Positions 1 through 5,732 of a stretch of 5,732 nt of DNA are shown one piece after another. The DNA is taken from assembly GCA_021775195.1 (NCBI GenBank), contig JAJFIG010000021.1, positions 1 to 5,732 of the forward strand, given 5' to 3'. Positions within the stretch are counted from its first letter, which is position 1. Every line of letters begins with the position of its first letter. The DNA comes from Rhodospirillales bacterium (GTDB taxonomy: Bacteria > Pseudomonadota > Alphaproteobacteria > Rhodospirillales > 2-02-FULL-58-16). The notes under the pieces are model-generated. The model was not told where the DNA came from, did no database searches, and saw only the letters and a program-made list of their open reading frames with translations. A program made the position numbers and the translations under genes.

Positions 1-977
1 CCTATCTGTTTGGGGTCCGCAACGGCATCCACATCATCGACCTGCAGCAGTCGGTACCGCTTCTTCACCGGGCCATGGTCGCGGTGCGGGACATCGTCGC
101 CAGCGGCGGACGGGTCCTTTTTGTCGGCACCAAGCGCCAAGCGTCGGAGAAGATCGCCGACGCCGGCAAGCGCTGCGGGCAATACTACGTCAACCACCGC
201 TGGCTCGGTGGCATGATGACCAATTGGCGAACGATTTCCAATTCAATCAAGCGCTTACGCGACCTCGACGAGCAGCTTGCCGCGGACACTAGCGTCGGCC
301 TGACCAAAAAGGAACTCCTGCGCCTGACCCGCGAGCGCGACAAGCTGGACCGCGCCCTGGGCGGCATCAAGGAGATGGGCGGTCTGCCCGATATCCTGGT
401 CATCATCGACACCAACAAGGAAGCCATTGCCGTGGCCGAGGCCAACAAGCTCGGTATTCCCGTGGTCGCCGTCGTCGACAGCAACAGCGATCCGGACGGC
501 ATCGATCATCCCATTCCGGGCAACGACGACGCCATCCGCGCCATCAGTCTCTACTGCGATTTGATGGTCGGTTCCGTTCTCGATGGCATCCAGGAAGAAA
601 TGTCGGCGGCGGGCACCGATATCGGCGAGGCGGAGACGACCCCGCAGGAAGAACTGCCGGCCGAAGGCGATGCTGCACAGGCAACCCCGGAAGCCCCGGA
701 GACAACTCCGGCCGAAGCGGAAAAGGGTGCCGACACAGGAAAAGAACAGACGACGGAAGCCGCCCCCGCCACGGAAGCGCCCCCGAGTGACAAGGCCGAG
801 GCTACACCTGAAGAAACAGCTCCGAGCGAGGAGGCCAAGGGTGCCACCGAGGAAACAGCACCGAGCGACAAGCCCACGGCTGATGACACCTCCGCCGGCG
901 CTGCCGATGACGCCGAAGCCGCCGTCAAGACTCCTCCCGAGGACAAGAGCCAGCCGGCCGCGACCAGCGACGCCTGA
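1..977 (+). CDS. rpsB: 30S ribosomal protein S2 (5' partial)
   Basis: S2 is a small-subunit ribosomal protein bound on the back of the 30S particle near S1, and is needed for translation initiation. The reading frame is open from base 3 and begins [21 protein letters not shown], which is the S2 segment that normally lies about 30 residues from the start. The start codon and N-terminal residues are therefore outside the window. Family landmarks follow in order: [57 protein letters not shown] and [11 protein letters not shown]. This core ends near visible residue 200 (about base 600). The remaining 125 or so codons encode a tail rich in Ala, Glu, Pro and Thr that E. coli S2 (241 residues) lacks. 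With about 30 missing residues added, the whole protein would be roughly 350 residues. The stop is TGA at 975-977. The identity is certain. The function of the tail is unknown. Confidence 0.98.
   Translation, partial: YLFGVRNGIHIIDLQQSVPLLHRAMVAVRDIVASGGRVLFVGTKRQASEKIADAGKRCGQYYVNHRWLGGMMTNWRTISNSIKRLRDLDEQLAADTSVGLTKKELLRLTRERDKLDRALGGIKEMGGLPDILVIIDTNKEAIAVAEANKLGIPVVAVVDSNSDPDGIDHPIPGNDDAIRAISLYCDLMVGSVLDGIQEEMSAAGTDIGEAETTPQEELPAEGDAAQATPEAPETTPAEAEKGADTGKEQTTEAAPATEAPPSDKAEATPEETAPSEEAKGATEETAPSDKPTADDTSAGAADDAEAAVKTPPEDKSQPAATSDA
783..899 (+). repeat. Tandem 13-codon repeat in the S2 tail
   Basis: Three consecutive 39-base units lie in frame within the rpsB tail: 783-821 ([13 protein letters not shown]), 822-860 ([13 protein letters not shown]) and 861-899 ([13 protein letters not shown]). 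The match is visible in DNA as well as protein. Bases 813-829 and 852-868 differ at one position in 17 and are offset by 39. The CCGAGYGACAAG segments that open units 1 and 3 are offset by 78. The third unit has diverged in its second half. This looks like duplication inside a disordered, acidic tail. No function can be read from it. Confidence 0.75.
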
Positions 978-1006
978 TTGACGCTTTTTTTGCTTGGACA
1001 AATAAA
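978..1006 (+). promoter_or_regulatory. Possible promoter ahead of tsf
   Basis: TTGACG at 978-983 matches the sigma-70 type -35 consensus at five of six positions. A 17-base spacer separates it from AATAAA at 1001-1006, which matches TATAAT at four of six. It starts right after the rpsB stop, in a spacer that is far richer in A+T than its surroundings. A low-complexity AT-rich stretch can give such matches by chance, and tsf may be transcribed only from the rpsB promoter outside the window. Confidence 0.3.
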
Positions 1007-1048
1007 TAAGTAAAAACCGAGCATTCAGAGAGTTTTTTAAGAAAGAGG
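984..1048 (+). promoter_or_regulatory. Nested stem structure over the tsf ribosome binding site
   Basis: In RNA, TGCTTGG (991-997) can pair with CCGAGCA (1017-1023): seven pairs including one G-U, closing a 19-base A-rich loop. Directly next to it on the 5' side, CTTTTTT (984-990) can pair with AAGAAAG (1039-1045), again seven pairs including one G-U. The outer helix covers the purine-rich Shine-Dalgarno region of tsf (AAGAAAGAGG, 1039-1048). The inner hairpin is also followed, nine bases later, by six T (1033-1038), so partial attenuation between rpsB and tsf is another reading. An attenuating terminator is known at this junction in E. coli. The outer helix is mostly A-U and may be weak. Confidence 0.35.
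1044..1048 (+). promoter_or_regulatory. Ribosome binding site of tsf
   Basis: AGAGG lies six bases upstream of the ATG at 1055, inside the longer purine run AAGAAAGAGG. It is the clearest Shine-Dalgarno site in the window and fits a highly expressed translation factor. Confidence 0.8.
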
Positions 1049-1054
1049 TTTAAA

Positions 1055-1981
1055 ATGACGGAGATCACTGCCGCCCTCGTCAAGGTTCTGCGAGACAAGA
1101 CCGGCGCCGGCATGATGGACTGCAAGAAAGCCCTGATCGAAACCGGCGGTGATGTCGAGGAAGCCACCGACTGGCTGCGCAAGAAGGGTTTGGCCGCCGC
1201 GGCCAAGAAAGCCGGACGCCTGGCCTCGGAAGGCCTGATCGGTATTGCCGTTGACGGCAAGACCGGGGCCGTCGTCGAAATCAACGCGGAAACCGACTTC
1301 GTCGCCCGCAACGAGACCTTCCAGGGCTACGTCAAGACCGTTGCCGGCATCGCCACGAAGTCCGGCGGCGATCTGGACACCCTGAAGGCGGCCGCCTATC
1401 CGGACGGAGGGCGCACCGTCGAGGAACAGGTCACCCATCTGATCTCCACCATCGGCGAGAACATGAACCTGCGCCGCGCCGCGGTTCTGGCGACCGAAAG
1501 CGGCATCGTTGCCTCATACGTCCACAACACCCTGGCACCTGGCCTCGGCAAGATCGGCGTCCTGGTCAGCCTGCACTGTGAGAACGATTCGGCCGACCTG
1601 GATACCTTGGGCCGGCAAATGGCGATGCACATCGCGGCGGCCAACCCCCAGGCGGTGTCCCGCGACGGGCTCAGCCCGGCAACGCTCGACCGGGAACGCG
1701 ACATTTTCAAGGAACAGGCCCGCGCCGCCGGCAAGCCCGAGAACATTGTCGAAAAAATGGTAGAGGGGCGTATGCGCAAATTTTACGAAGAGGCATGCCT
1801 ACTCGACCAGGTCTGGGTCATCGACGGGGAAACCCGTGTCAGCAAAGTGCTTGAAGAGGCGCAGAAGGAAGCCGGCGCACCGGTGACGATCAATGAATTC
1901 GCGCGCTTTGCCCTTGGCGAAGGCATCGAAAAGCCCCAGGAGGATTTCGCCGCCGAAGTCGCCGCCGTCGCGGGCAGCTGA
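1055..1981 (+). CDS. tsf: Translation elongation factor Ts
   Basis: EF-Ts is the cytoplasmic guanine nucleotide exchange factor that releases GDP from EF-Tu. The 308-residue protein is full length for the alphaproteobacterial family. Residues 1-50 form the N-terminal UBA-like domain, with [19 protein letters not shown] and the helix ending in DWLRKKGL. The signature TDFVARN at residues 80-86, which in the family inserts near the EF-Tu magnesium site, is intact. The two-part core follows, with [11 protein letters not shown] and [10 protein letters not shown] near the middle, and [21 protein letters not shown] ahead of the C-terminal segment. The ATG at 1055 is set by the Shine-Dalgarno site six bases upstream and by the conserved [10 protein letters not shown] start. 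It lies 77 bases after rpsB, the standard partner of tsf. The stop is TGA at 1979-1981. No damage is seen. Confidence 0.98.
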   Translation: MTEITAALVKVLRDKTGAGMMDCKKALIETGGDVEEATDWLRKKGLAAAAKKAGRLASEGLIGIAVDGKTGAVVEINAETDFVARNETFQGYVKTVAGIATKSGGDLDTLKAAAYPDGGRTVEEQVTHLISTIGENMNLRRAAVLATESGIVASYVHNTLAPGLGKIGVLVSLHCENDSADLDTLGRQMAMHIAAANPQAVSRDGLSPATLDRERDIFKEQARAAGKPENIVEKMVEGRMRKFYEEACLLDQVWVIDGETRVSKVLEEAQKEAGAPVTINEFARFALGEGIEKPQEDFAAEVAAVAGS

Positions 1982-2183
1982 AGTCGCGGCCAACGGTGAC
2001 GCAAAGGGATTTCAACTGCGTGCGACGGAGATAATCGAAGACCACTCGGCGGCCGATGGTGTAACATCACGCCGCCTCTGGGGGGGGGCGGATCAGGGCC
2101 GTTGGTTTATCGGTCCGAAGACGGGTGCCGCGTTACTCATCACCGTGACCTGTCCGCCGCCGGGAGATGGAACGGACTGAATT
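1982..2183 (+). other. Non-coding spacer between tsf and pyrH
   Basis: This 202-base gap is the longest non-coding stretch here. A frame runs through it from within tsf to a TGA at 2178-2180, but its translation resembles no protein I know and it has no start signal of its own. The gap contains two overlapping hairpins and nine consecutive G (2080-2088). No T-run follows either hairpin, so no rho-independent terminator for tsf is evident. A -10-like GATAAT is present at 2030-2035, without a convincing -35. The spacer probably serves as the pyrH leader, possibly with a promoter that I cannot place. Confidence 0.6.
2048..2091 (+). promoter_or_regulatory. Two mutually exclusive hairpins upstream of pyrH
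   Basis: Hairpin A pairs GGCGGC (2048-2053) with GCCGCC (2071-2076). After a small internal loop it pairs GATG (2055-2058) with CATC (2065-2068), closing a six-base loop. Hairpin B pairs CCGCC (2072-2076) with GGCGG (2087-2091). It can extend inward through a U-G and a C-G pair into the G-run. Both use bases 2072-2076, so only one can form at a time. This resembles the switching arms of a leader. No terminator U-tract and no peptide with telling codons accompanies it, so the regulatory role is inference. Confidence 0.35.
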
Positions 2184-2909
2184 ATGGCGCCAAGTTCAAA
2201 CTATCAACGCGTTCTGTTGAAGCTGTCGGGCGAAGGCCTCATGGGCAACAAGGGTCATGGCCTTGACCCCGGCACCGTGGAACGCATTGCCGACGAGGTT
2301 AAGGCCGTCCATGCCATGGGCGTGCAGATTTGCATGGTCATCGGTGGCGGCAATATCTTCCGCGGCGTATCGGCGGCAGCCTCGAGCATCGAACGCACCA
2401 GCGCCGACTACATGGGAATGCTGGCGACGGTAATCAACGCCTTGGCCGTACAGAGCGTGATGGAGAATAGGGGTGTGCAAACCCGGGTCCTGTCCGCAAT
2501 TCCCATGTCAACCGTATGCGAACCTTATATTCGCCGCCGCGCCGTGCGCCATATGGAAAAGGGACGCGTGGTGATTTTCGCCGCCGGAACCGGCAATCCC
2601 TTTTTCACCACCGACACGGCCGCCGCATTGCGGGCCGTCGAAATGGGATGCGACGTGCTGCTCAAGGGTACACAGGTCGACGGTGTATACGATGCCGATC
2701 CGAAGAAGGTCGAGGGCGCCGAACGCTATACCCGGTTGACCTACCAGGATGTCCTGTCCAAGAACCTGAAGATTATGGATACCTCGGCCATCGCCCTGGC
2801 CCGCGAGAACGAGGTTCCCATCCTGGTCTTTTCCCTTCACAATCCAGGCGCATTCGCCGACGCCGTAACAGGTGTCGGCACTTACACCATAATCGGCGAA
2901 GAGGTGTGA
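2184..2909 (+). CDS. pyrH: Uridylate kinase (UMP kinase)
   Basis: UMP kinase phosphorylates UMP to UDP with ATP, an essential step of pyrimidine nucleotide synthesis in the cytoplasm. The bacterial enzyme is a hexamer of the amino acid kinase fold, typically activated by GTP and inhibited by UTP. The 241 residues match the family length. Visible motifs are LKLSGE (12-17), the glycine-rich IGGGNIFRG (53-61), the UMP-binding stretch [17 protein letters not shown] (135-151) and [14 protein letters not shown] (161-174). The ATG at 2184 is the only reasonable start: an in-frame TGA at 2178-2180 blocks extension upstream, and the next Met is past the LKLSGE motif. The Shine-Dalgarno signal is poor. 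GGGAG at 2162-2166 is 17 bases away, and only CGGA (2173-2176) is well spaced. The gene follows tsf, as in most Proteobacteria, and ends two bases before frr. Confidence 0.98.
   Translation: MAPSSNYQRVLLKLSGEGLMGNKGHGLDPGTVERIADEVKAVHAMGVQICMVIGGGNIFRGVSAAASSIERTSADYMGMLATVINALAVQSVMENRGVQTRVLSAIPMSTVCEPYIRRRAVRHMEKGRVVIFAAGTGNPFFTTDTAAALRAVEMGCDVLLKGTQVDGVYDADPKKVEGAERYTRLTYQDVLSKNLKIMDTSAIALARENEVPILVFSLHNPGAFADAVTGVGTYTIIGEEV
2900..2904 (+). promoter_or_regulatory. Ribosome binding site of frr, inside the end of pyrH
   Basis: AGAGG lies in the last codons of pyrH, seven bases before the GTG at 2912. It decides between two in-frame GTG codons. The one at 2906 would leave only one base of spacing, so 2912 is preferred. 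Having the site inside pyrH suggests that translation of the two genes is coupled. Confidence 0.7.
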
Positions 2910-2911
2910 AA

Positions 2912-3481
2912 GTGGCGGATACAGAAATTGAAGCTGTCAAAAGGGATATTCGGCGACGGATGGAAGGCGCCGCAGACGTCCTTCAAAGGGAATTCGGCGG
3001 CCTCCGGACGGGTCGCGCATCAACGAGTTTGCTGGAACCATTGATGGTCAATGCCTATGGCGCGGATATGCCGATCAATCAGGTCGGATCCATCAGTGTT
3101 CCGGAACCGCGCATGCTGACGGTTCAGGTTTGGGACAAGAACCTGATCAAGGCGGTTGAGAAAGCCATCATGGAGTCGAATTTGGGTCTCAACCCGTCTT
3201 CTGACGGACAACTGGTACGCGTTCCAATTCCCTCGTTGACCGAGGAACGGCGTGTCGAGCTGACCAAGGTGGCCGGCAAGTATGCCGAAGAGTGCCGAAT
3301 TGCTGTCCGAAACGTGCGCCGTCACGGAATGGATGATCTGAAGCAGGCCGAAAAGGAAGGCCAGATATCCAAGGACTTGATGCATGACCAGGGCGAGGAA
3401 ATCCAGGAACTGACCAACGAGTACATTAAGAAAATCGACGACATGCTGGCCAAGAAGGAACAGGAAATCCTGCAGGTGTAA
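2912..3481 (+). CDS. frr: Ribosome recycling factor
   Basis: RRF works with EF-G to split the post-termination ribosome so that the subunits can be reused. The protein is 189 residues with the GTG start, close to the usual 185-187. The frame is open far upstream inside pyrH, but homology begins only at the [12 protein letters not shown] region. Conserved segments are [10 protein letters not shown] near residue 30, the head-domain stretch [40 protein letters not shown], and the long C-terminal helices with RIAVRNVRR and [14 protein letters not shown]. It ends KKEQEILQV, the usual RRF ending. The fold is a three-helix bundle with a small hinged domain, mimicking tRNA in shape. It starts two bases after the pyrH stop, behind AGAGG, and its TAA stop is four bases before uppS. 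Confidence 0.97.
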   Translation: MADTEIEAVKRDIRRRMEGAADVLQREFGGLRTGRASTSLLEPLMVNAYGADMPINQVGSISVPEPRMLTVQVWDKNLIKAVEKAIMESNLGLNPSSDGQLVRVPIPSLTEERRVELTKVAGKYAEECRIAVRNVRRHGMDDLKQAEKEGQISKDLMHDQGEEIQELTNEYIKKIDDMLAKKEQEILQV

Positions 3482-3485
3482 CGCC

Positions 3486-4223
3486 ATGAAAGCCCTTCCC
3501 CTGCAAAACGATCCGGCACCGCCGGCACCGGTTCATGTCGCCATCATCATGGATGGCAACGGACGGTGGGCACAGGCCCACAAGTTGCCCCGCACCGCCG
3601 GCCACCAGCGTGGTGCCCAGGCGGTCAAGACCGTCGTGCAAAGCGCCGCGGATGCCGGCGTGTCCTATTTGACCCTTTATGGCTTTTCCTCCGAGAACTG
3701 GAACCGTCCGTCCGATGAGGTCAACGATCTCATGGGATTGCTGCGTTATTACCTTCGCAGCGAGGTCAAGTTCCTCAAGGAACGGGGAGTGCGCCTGCGC
3801 ATAATCGGGGAACGTGACCGGTTGGCTCCGGATATCGTCTCCCTGATTTCGGATTCCGAAGGACAGACGGCGCACAACCGTGCCCTGACCCTGACAATCG
3901 CCCTGAGTTATGGTGGCCGCATGGAAATTACCACGGCGGCGCGACGACTTGCTGGCGACGTGGCGGCGGGGCTCATTCGGCCCGAGGACATCGACGAGGA
4001 GGCTTTTTCCCGCCATCTTTTCACTTCCGGATTGCCTGATCCCGATCTCCTGATCCGGACAAGCGGCGAAAAACGGATCAGTAATTTCCTACTCTGGCAG
4101 TTGGCCTATGCCGAGTTTGTCTTCGTCGATACTCTCTGGCCTGATTTCTCCGCCGGCGATTTCGAGAATGCCATCCGGGAATATCAACTCCGCGAGCGAC
4201 GGTACGGTACGACCAGTGGCTGA
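3486..4223 (+). CDS. uppS: Di-trans,poly-cis-undecaprenyl-diphosphate synthase
   Basis: This cis-prenyltransferase adds isopentenyl units to farnesyl diphosphate to give undecaprenyl diphosphate, the lipid carrier for peptidoglycan and other envelope polymers. The 245 residues match the family length. Catalytic features are present: IMDGNGRWA (21-29) with the metal-binding Asp23, the phosphate-contact segment around GHQRG (39-43), FSSENWNRP (67-75), and the IPP-binding RTSGEKRISN (191-200) followed by FLLWQLAYAEFVF. The ATG at 3486 is four bases after the frr stop, with a weak AGG (3474-3476) nine bases upstream, so translation is probably coupled to frr. The last 8 bases overlap cdsA. The residues before position 17 are Pro-rich and variable, as usual in the family. 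The substrate chain length cannot be proved from sequence, but the operon setting supports the bacterial C55 enzyme. Confidence 0.97.
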   Translation: MKALPLQNDPAPPAPVHVAIIMDGNGRWAQAHKLPRTAGHQRGAQAVKTVVQSAADAGVSYLTLYGFSSENWNRPSDEVNDLMGLLRYYLRSEVKFLKERGVRLRIIGERDRLAPDIVSLISDSEGQTAHNRALTLTIALSYGGRMEITTAARRLAGDVAAGLIRPEDIDEEAFSRHLFTSGLPDPDLLIRTSGEKRISNFLLWQLAYAEFVFVDTLWPDFSAGDFENAIREYQLRERRYGTTSG

Positions 4224-5058
4224 ACCGAGCCCCGGGGGATTGATAACGCGACTTCTATCGGCCGCGGTTTTGGCGCCGCCCGTGTTGATGGCCGCCTATT
4301 TCGGGCAGCCGTATTTTGACATTCTCGTCGCCGTCTGTGCGCTCATCCTGGCCTGGGAGTGGGGCCAGCTCTGCGCCACGCGTCCCGCGGCAGTCATGAT
4401 ATTGGGCGGTTCGTTGCTGGGCGCCGTGGTGGCGGTTGCGATGGAAAGGCCAATTCTTGCGCTCGGCATATTGGCGGCGGGATTCATAACCGTGGCAACG
4501 GTGGCAGGTGTCACACGCGGGCCCACCTCGACAACCCCCGACGCCGCTGATGTCCCTCGCCGTCATATTTGGCTGGCTATCGGCACGTTATACATTGGAA
4601 TTCCGCTGATTGCCCTGGTTTGGCTCCGGGCCAACCCGGATATGGGGCGCGGTACGATCTTCTGGTTGTTCGCCGTGGTTTGGGCCTCGGATACCGGCGC
4701 TTATGCCTTCGGCCGCCTGATCGGCGGTCCGCGCATGGCGCCGAGCATCAGCCCGAAGAAGACCTGGGCGGGTTTGTTGGGTGGAATTGCCTGTGCTGGC
4801 GCCGCCAGCGCCGCGACCATCGCCGCGTTCGGGCGCAGTGATTTAGTACTTTTTAGCACCTTGGGTGCCATGATGGGTGGTGTAGCCCAAGGCGGGGACC
4901 TGTTCGAATCTTGGGTAAAACGGCGATTTCGGGTAAAAGATGCGAGCAACATCATTCCCGGACACGGTGGCCTACTCGACCGGGTAGACGGCCTGATGGC
5001 GGTCGCCTTCGCCTGGGCTGTGATTGATATGGCGACGCGGAACGGTATTTTGACATGA
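4216..5058 (+). CDS. cdsA: Phosphatidate cytidylyltransferase (CDP-diacylglycerol synthase)
   Basis: CdsA is an inner-membrane enzyme that joins CTP and phosphatidic acid to give CDP-diacylglycerol, the precursor of all major phospholipids. From the GTG at 4216 the protein has 280 residues, normal for the family. It has several hydrophobic segments (about 10-28, 33-52, 58-76, 80-100, 117-137, 147-165, 184-205, 210-225 and 258-272). The family signature spans residues 232-258 and fits throughout: SWVKR, then KD at 241-242, then PGHGGLLDRVD. SDTGAYAFGR (158-167) and SPKKTWAGLLGG (179-190) are further conserved segments. An in-frame ATG at 4108 exists but lies deep in uppS and would add 36 residues not expected in CdsA. 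GTG 4216 is preferred although no good Shine-Dalgarno precedes it. It overlaps the uppS end by 8 bases, which suggests coupled translation. TTG at 4240 is a less likely alternative. The stop overlaps the dxr start. Confidence 0.95.
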   Translation: MAEPSPGGLITRLLSAAVLAPPVLMAAYFGQPYFDILVAVCALILAWEWGQLCATRPAAVMILGGSLLGAVVAVAMERPILALGILAAGFITVATVAGVTRGPTSTTPDAADVPRRHIWLAIGTLYIGIPLIALVWLRANPDMGRGTIFWLFAVVWASDTGAYAFGRLIGGPRMAPSISPKKTWAGLLGGIACAGAASAATIAAFGRSDLVLFSTLGAMMGGVAQGGDLFESWVKRRFRVKDASNIIPGHGGLLDRVDGLMAVAFAWAVIDMATRNGILT

Positions 5059-5732
5059 CGCCAATTAGACCAAGCCCGATTCCCGAGACTGCGCCTCGTC
5101 AATTGAGCATACTGGGATCAACGGGGTCCATTGGCCGCAACACGATCGACCTGATCGAACGTCAACCGGATGCCTTTGCGGTCGAGGCCCTGACCGCAAA
5201 CCGCCGCGCCGACCTGCTGGCCGATCAGGCGCGCCGCCTTCGGCCCAAGCTCGCCGTCGTCGCCGACCCGGACCAGTACGGAAACCTGAAGGAAGCTTTG
5301 TCGGGTACGGACATTGAAGTCGCGGCCGGCGACGATGCCGTGGTCGAGGCCGCCTGCCGGCCCGCCGATTGGGTCATGGCCTCCATCGTCGGCGCCGCCG
5401 GCCTGGCACCGACACTGGCCGCCGTCCGCCGCGGCGCCGTGGTTGCCCTTGCCAACAAGGAGTGCCTTGTCTGCGCCGGCGACGTGATGATGTCCGAGGT
5501 ACGAAGCAACGGAGCTACGCTGTTGCCGGTGGATTCGGAGCATAGCGCCATTTTCCAGGTCTTTGAATTCGACCGGGCCGACAAGGTGGAGCGGATCATT
5601 CTCACGGCGTCGGGTGGACCGTTCCGTGAAACGAACATAACGGACATGGCCGGCGCAACCCCGGAGCAGGCGGTGGCACACCCCAACTGGGATATGGGGG
5701 CCAAGATTTCCATCGATTCCGCGACCATGATG
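5055..5732 (+). CDS. dxr: 1-deoxy-D-xylulose 5-phosphate reductoisomerase (3' partial)
   Basis: DXR converts 1-deoxy-D-xylulose 5-phosphate to 2-C-methyl-D-erythritol 4-phosphate with NADPH and a divalent metal, the committing step of the MEP isoprenoid pathway. The frame stays open from ATG 5055 to the window edge, giving 226 residues of about 390-400. The start has the NADPH-binding GSTGSIG (21-27). Then come IVGAAGL (111-117), LANKE (132-136), PVDSEHSA (158-165) with the metal ligands Asp160 and Glu162, TASGGPFRE (184-192), and HPNWDMGAKISIDSATMM (209-226), where the window ends. The third metal ligand (Glu231 in E. coli) falls just past the edge. The ATG overlaps the cdsA stop as ATGA, so coupling is likely. 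The 16 residues before the first beta strand are longer than in E. coli and rich in Pro. The product supplies prenyl precursors to UppS, encoded two genes upstream. Confidence 0.97.
   Translation, partial: MTPIRPSPIPETAPRQLSILGSTGSIGRNTIDLIERQPDAFAVEALTANRRADLLADQARRLRPKLAVVADPDQYGNLKEALSGTDIEVAAGDDAVVEAACRPADWVMASIVGAAGLAPTLAAVRRGAVVALANKECLVCAGDVMMSEVRSNGATLLPVDSEHSAIFQVFEFDRADKVERIILTASGGPFRETNITDMAGATPEQAVAHPNWDMGAKISIDSATMM

Noticed and set aside
583..981. Plus-strand frame of 132 codons, very rich in Arg, Lys and Pro, inside the rpsB tail
   Set aside because: It is the out-of-frame reading of the Ala/Glu/Pro/Thr tail. The basic composition follows from the same codons shifted by one base, and no start signal is seen.
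966..991. Short stem (AGCG with CGCT) followed by seven T after rpsB, as a rho-independent terminator
   Set aside because: The stem is only four pairs with an 11-base loop. That is too weak to call a terminator.
255..1001. Long minus-strand open frame of 248 codons opposite rpsB
   Set aside because: It is a shadow of the GC-rich S2 gene and its low-complexity tail. The translation is Gly/Arg/Phe-rich with no family motifs, and the opposite strand is unmistakably S2.
2030..2035. GATAAT as a -10 element for pyrH
   Set aside because: No -35-like sequence sits 16-19 bases upstream and there is no extended -10. A single hexamer match is not enough.
1893..2180. Plus-strand frame bridging the end of tsf and the tsf-pyrH spacer, a possible small gene or leader peptide
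   Set aside because: It begins inside tsf without a binding site, and the translation of its spacer part resembles nothing known. It ends just before pyrH, which only confirms that pyrH cannot start further upstream.
3426..4016. Minus-strand open frame of 196 codons opposite frr and uppS
   Set aside because: It lies opposite two well-conserved genes and shows no recognisable domain or ribosome binding site.
4108..4215. Upstream ATG that would lengthen CdsA by 36 residues
   Set aside because: The added residues are uppS read in another frame, are not CdsA-like, and would require a large overlap. The GTG at 4216 gives a normal family length.
5463..5474. Cys-Leu-Val-Cys directly after the LANKE motif of DXR, as a possible redox or metal pair
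   Set aside because: Cys, Ser and Ala vary freely at these positions among DXR proteins as I recall the family, so two cysteines here are not evidence of a special site.
5118..5681. Minus-strand open frame of 187 codons near the right edge
   Set aside because: The plus strand here encodes DXR with all expected motifs. The antisense frame is a by-product of GC-rich codons.

Overview
The window is a stretch of housekeeping chromosome from a GC-rich alphaproteobacterium. The proteins look most like the Rhodospirillales and their relatives, but that is an impression from the protein sequences and no search was run. All seven genes are on the plus strand, in the order rpsB (5' end missing) - tsf - pyrH - frr - uppS - cdsA - dxr (3' end missing). 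In E. coli dxr lies between frr and the uppS homologue (ispU). Here uppS and cdsA follow frr directly and dxr comes last, which is the arrangement usual in alphaproteobacteria.

Layout. Bases 1-977 are ribosomal protein S2 from shortly before its YLFG segment. It has an unusually long tail of about 125 residues, rich in Ala, Glu, Pro and Thr, that contains a 13-residue tandem repeat. A 77-base AT-rich spacer (978-1054, about 30% G+C by my count) leads to tsf (1055-1981, elongation factor Ts). A 202-base non-coding gap (1982-2183) holds two overlapping hairpins that exclude each other and a run of nine G. From pyrH (2184-2909, UMP kinase) onward the genes are packed. frr starts 2 bases after pyrH, uppS starts 4 bases after frr, cdsA overlaps uppS by 8 bases, and dxr overlaps cdsA by 4 bases (ATGA). 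frr and cdsA both appear to start with GTG.

How the genes work together. rpsB, tsf and frr serve translation: the small ribosomal subunit, EF-Tu recharging and ribosome recycling. pyrH makes UDP for RNA and for UDP-sugar precursors. dxr commits carbon to isoprenoids by the MEP pathway. uppS turns the resulting prenyl diphosphates into the undecaprenyl lipid carrier for cell wall synthesis. cdsA makes CDP-diacylglycerol for membrane phospholipids. The cluster therefore ties ribosome output to envelope lipid supply.

No mobile element, tRNA, rRNA, CRISPR array or novel gene system is visible. The items worth a second look are the repeat-bearing S2 tail and the two structured spacers before tsf and pyrH.
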